From the NCBI RefSeq assembly GCF_002217475.1, contig NZ_MUHH01000022.1, positions 110,730-174,729 on the forward strand: a stretch of DNA of 64,000 nucleotides, written 5' to 3'. The notes under the pieces are model-generated. The model was not told the DNA's origin, searched no databases, and saw nothing but the letters and a program-made list of their open reading frames with translations. Shown piece after piece: positions 63,966 to 64,000 of the stretch (positions are counted from its first letter, which is position 1; every line of letters begins with the position of its first letter). Origin of the DNA: Flavobacterium tructae (GTDB lineage Bacteria > Bacteroidota > Bacteroidia > Flavobacteriales > Flavobacteriaceae). The position numbers and the translations under genes were made by a program.

Positions 63966-64000
63966 CACCCGCTTTGAGAAACAAGCGAAATTAAGAAAAA

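Noticed and set aside
1..64000. tRNA genes, CRISPR arrays, insertion sequences or prophage
   Set aside because: I found no cloverleaf signature, no regularly spaced identical repeats with spacers, and no transposase or integrase frame.

Overview
The window is chromosomal DNA of a Flavobacterium-like member of the Bacteroidota. The base composition is AT-rich. Promoters that can be read follow the Bacteroidota pattern TTG-N17-21-TAnnTTTG (for example before aroA, queA, rsgA, queE and the rRNA leader). The gene families are typical of the group: TonB-dependent receptor, DUF3857 pair, DUF1800/DUF1501 pair, YfiT-like DinB protein, ExbB-ExbD-ExbD-TonB. Almost all of it is ordinary core genome; I see no prophage, transposase, CRISPR array, integrase or tRNA gene.

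Layout. 1-6.1 kb: the 3' part of a TonB-dependent receptor, a small lipoprotein, an XRE regulator, aspartate kinase, a GNAT acetyltransferase, fructose-1,6-bisphosphatase and a TerB-like protein. 6.2-11.7 kb: a HupE/UreJ membrane protein, dCMP deaminase and an S41 protease in one operon, an NTF2-like protein, an FAD oxidoreductase with a small membrane protein, MarC and DUF3109. 12-15.6 kb: nrdB and nrdA (class I ribonucleotide reductase of the eukaryote-like type). 16-18.6 kb: a DUF1800/DUF1501 pair. 18.8-23.2 kb: the aromatic amino-acid operon pheA-aminotransferase-tyrA-DAHP synthase/chorismate mutase. It is preceded by a Phe/Tyr-rich leader peptide, a terminator and a matching antiterminator, which together form a classical translation-coupled attenuator. 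23.4-26.8 kb: a very large VIT/von Willebrand-like protein that carries a piece of TonB linker, a TonB-receptor plug-like segment and a DUF2135-like end. 26.9-36.9 kb: rsgA, dtd, two DUF3857 proteins, a MazG-like protein, aroA, queA and kynU. 37.1-49.9 kb: accessory and hypothetical genes (glycine-zipper lipoprotein, a 603-residue nitronate-monooxygenase-like protein with clustered cysteines, an AsmA-like protein, a penicillin acylase, two serine hydrolases, an AraC regulator, a MESH1-like alarmone hydrolase, a GNAT enzyme). 50.1-53.1 kb: kynurenine 3-monooxygenase and a HerA/DUF853 ATPase. 53.5-59.2 kb: the operon exbB-exbD-exbD-tonB-small membrane protein-PstS-like lipoprotein-TPR protein. 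59.3-63.2 kb: queE, YfiT-like DinB protein, methyltransferase, YkgJ cysteine-cluster protein and an FtsX/LolC-type permease. 63.3-64.0 kb: repeat-rich spacer, then three tandem strong promoters that probably drive an rRNA operon just beyond the right end.

How the genes fit together. The attenuated aromatic operon, plus aroA elsewhere in the window, supplies Phe and Tyr. kynU and kmo belong to tryptophan degradation. queE and queA belong to queuosine synthesis. The dCMP deaminase and NrdAB feed dNTP pools. The TonB operon energises outer-membrane receptors such as the one cut by the left end. Intergenic DNA contains several families of short dispersed repeats (palindromic terminators built on CCCGACAGGTTTT, a TGAGCGGAGTCGAAG inverted repeat, TTAGCAACTTAG and TTTGCG strings) that recur across the window.
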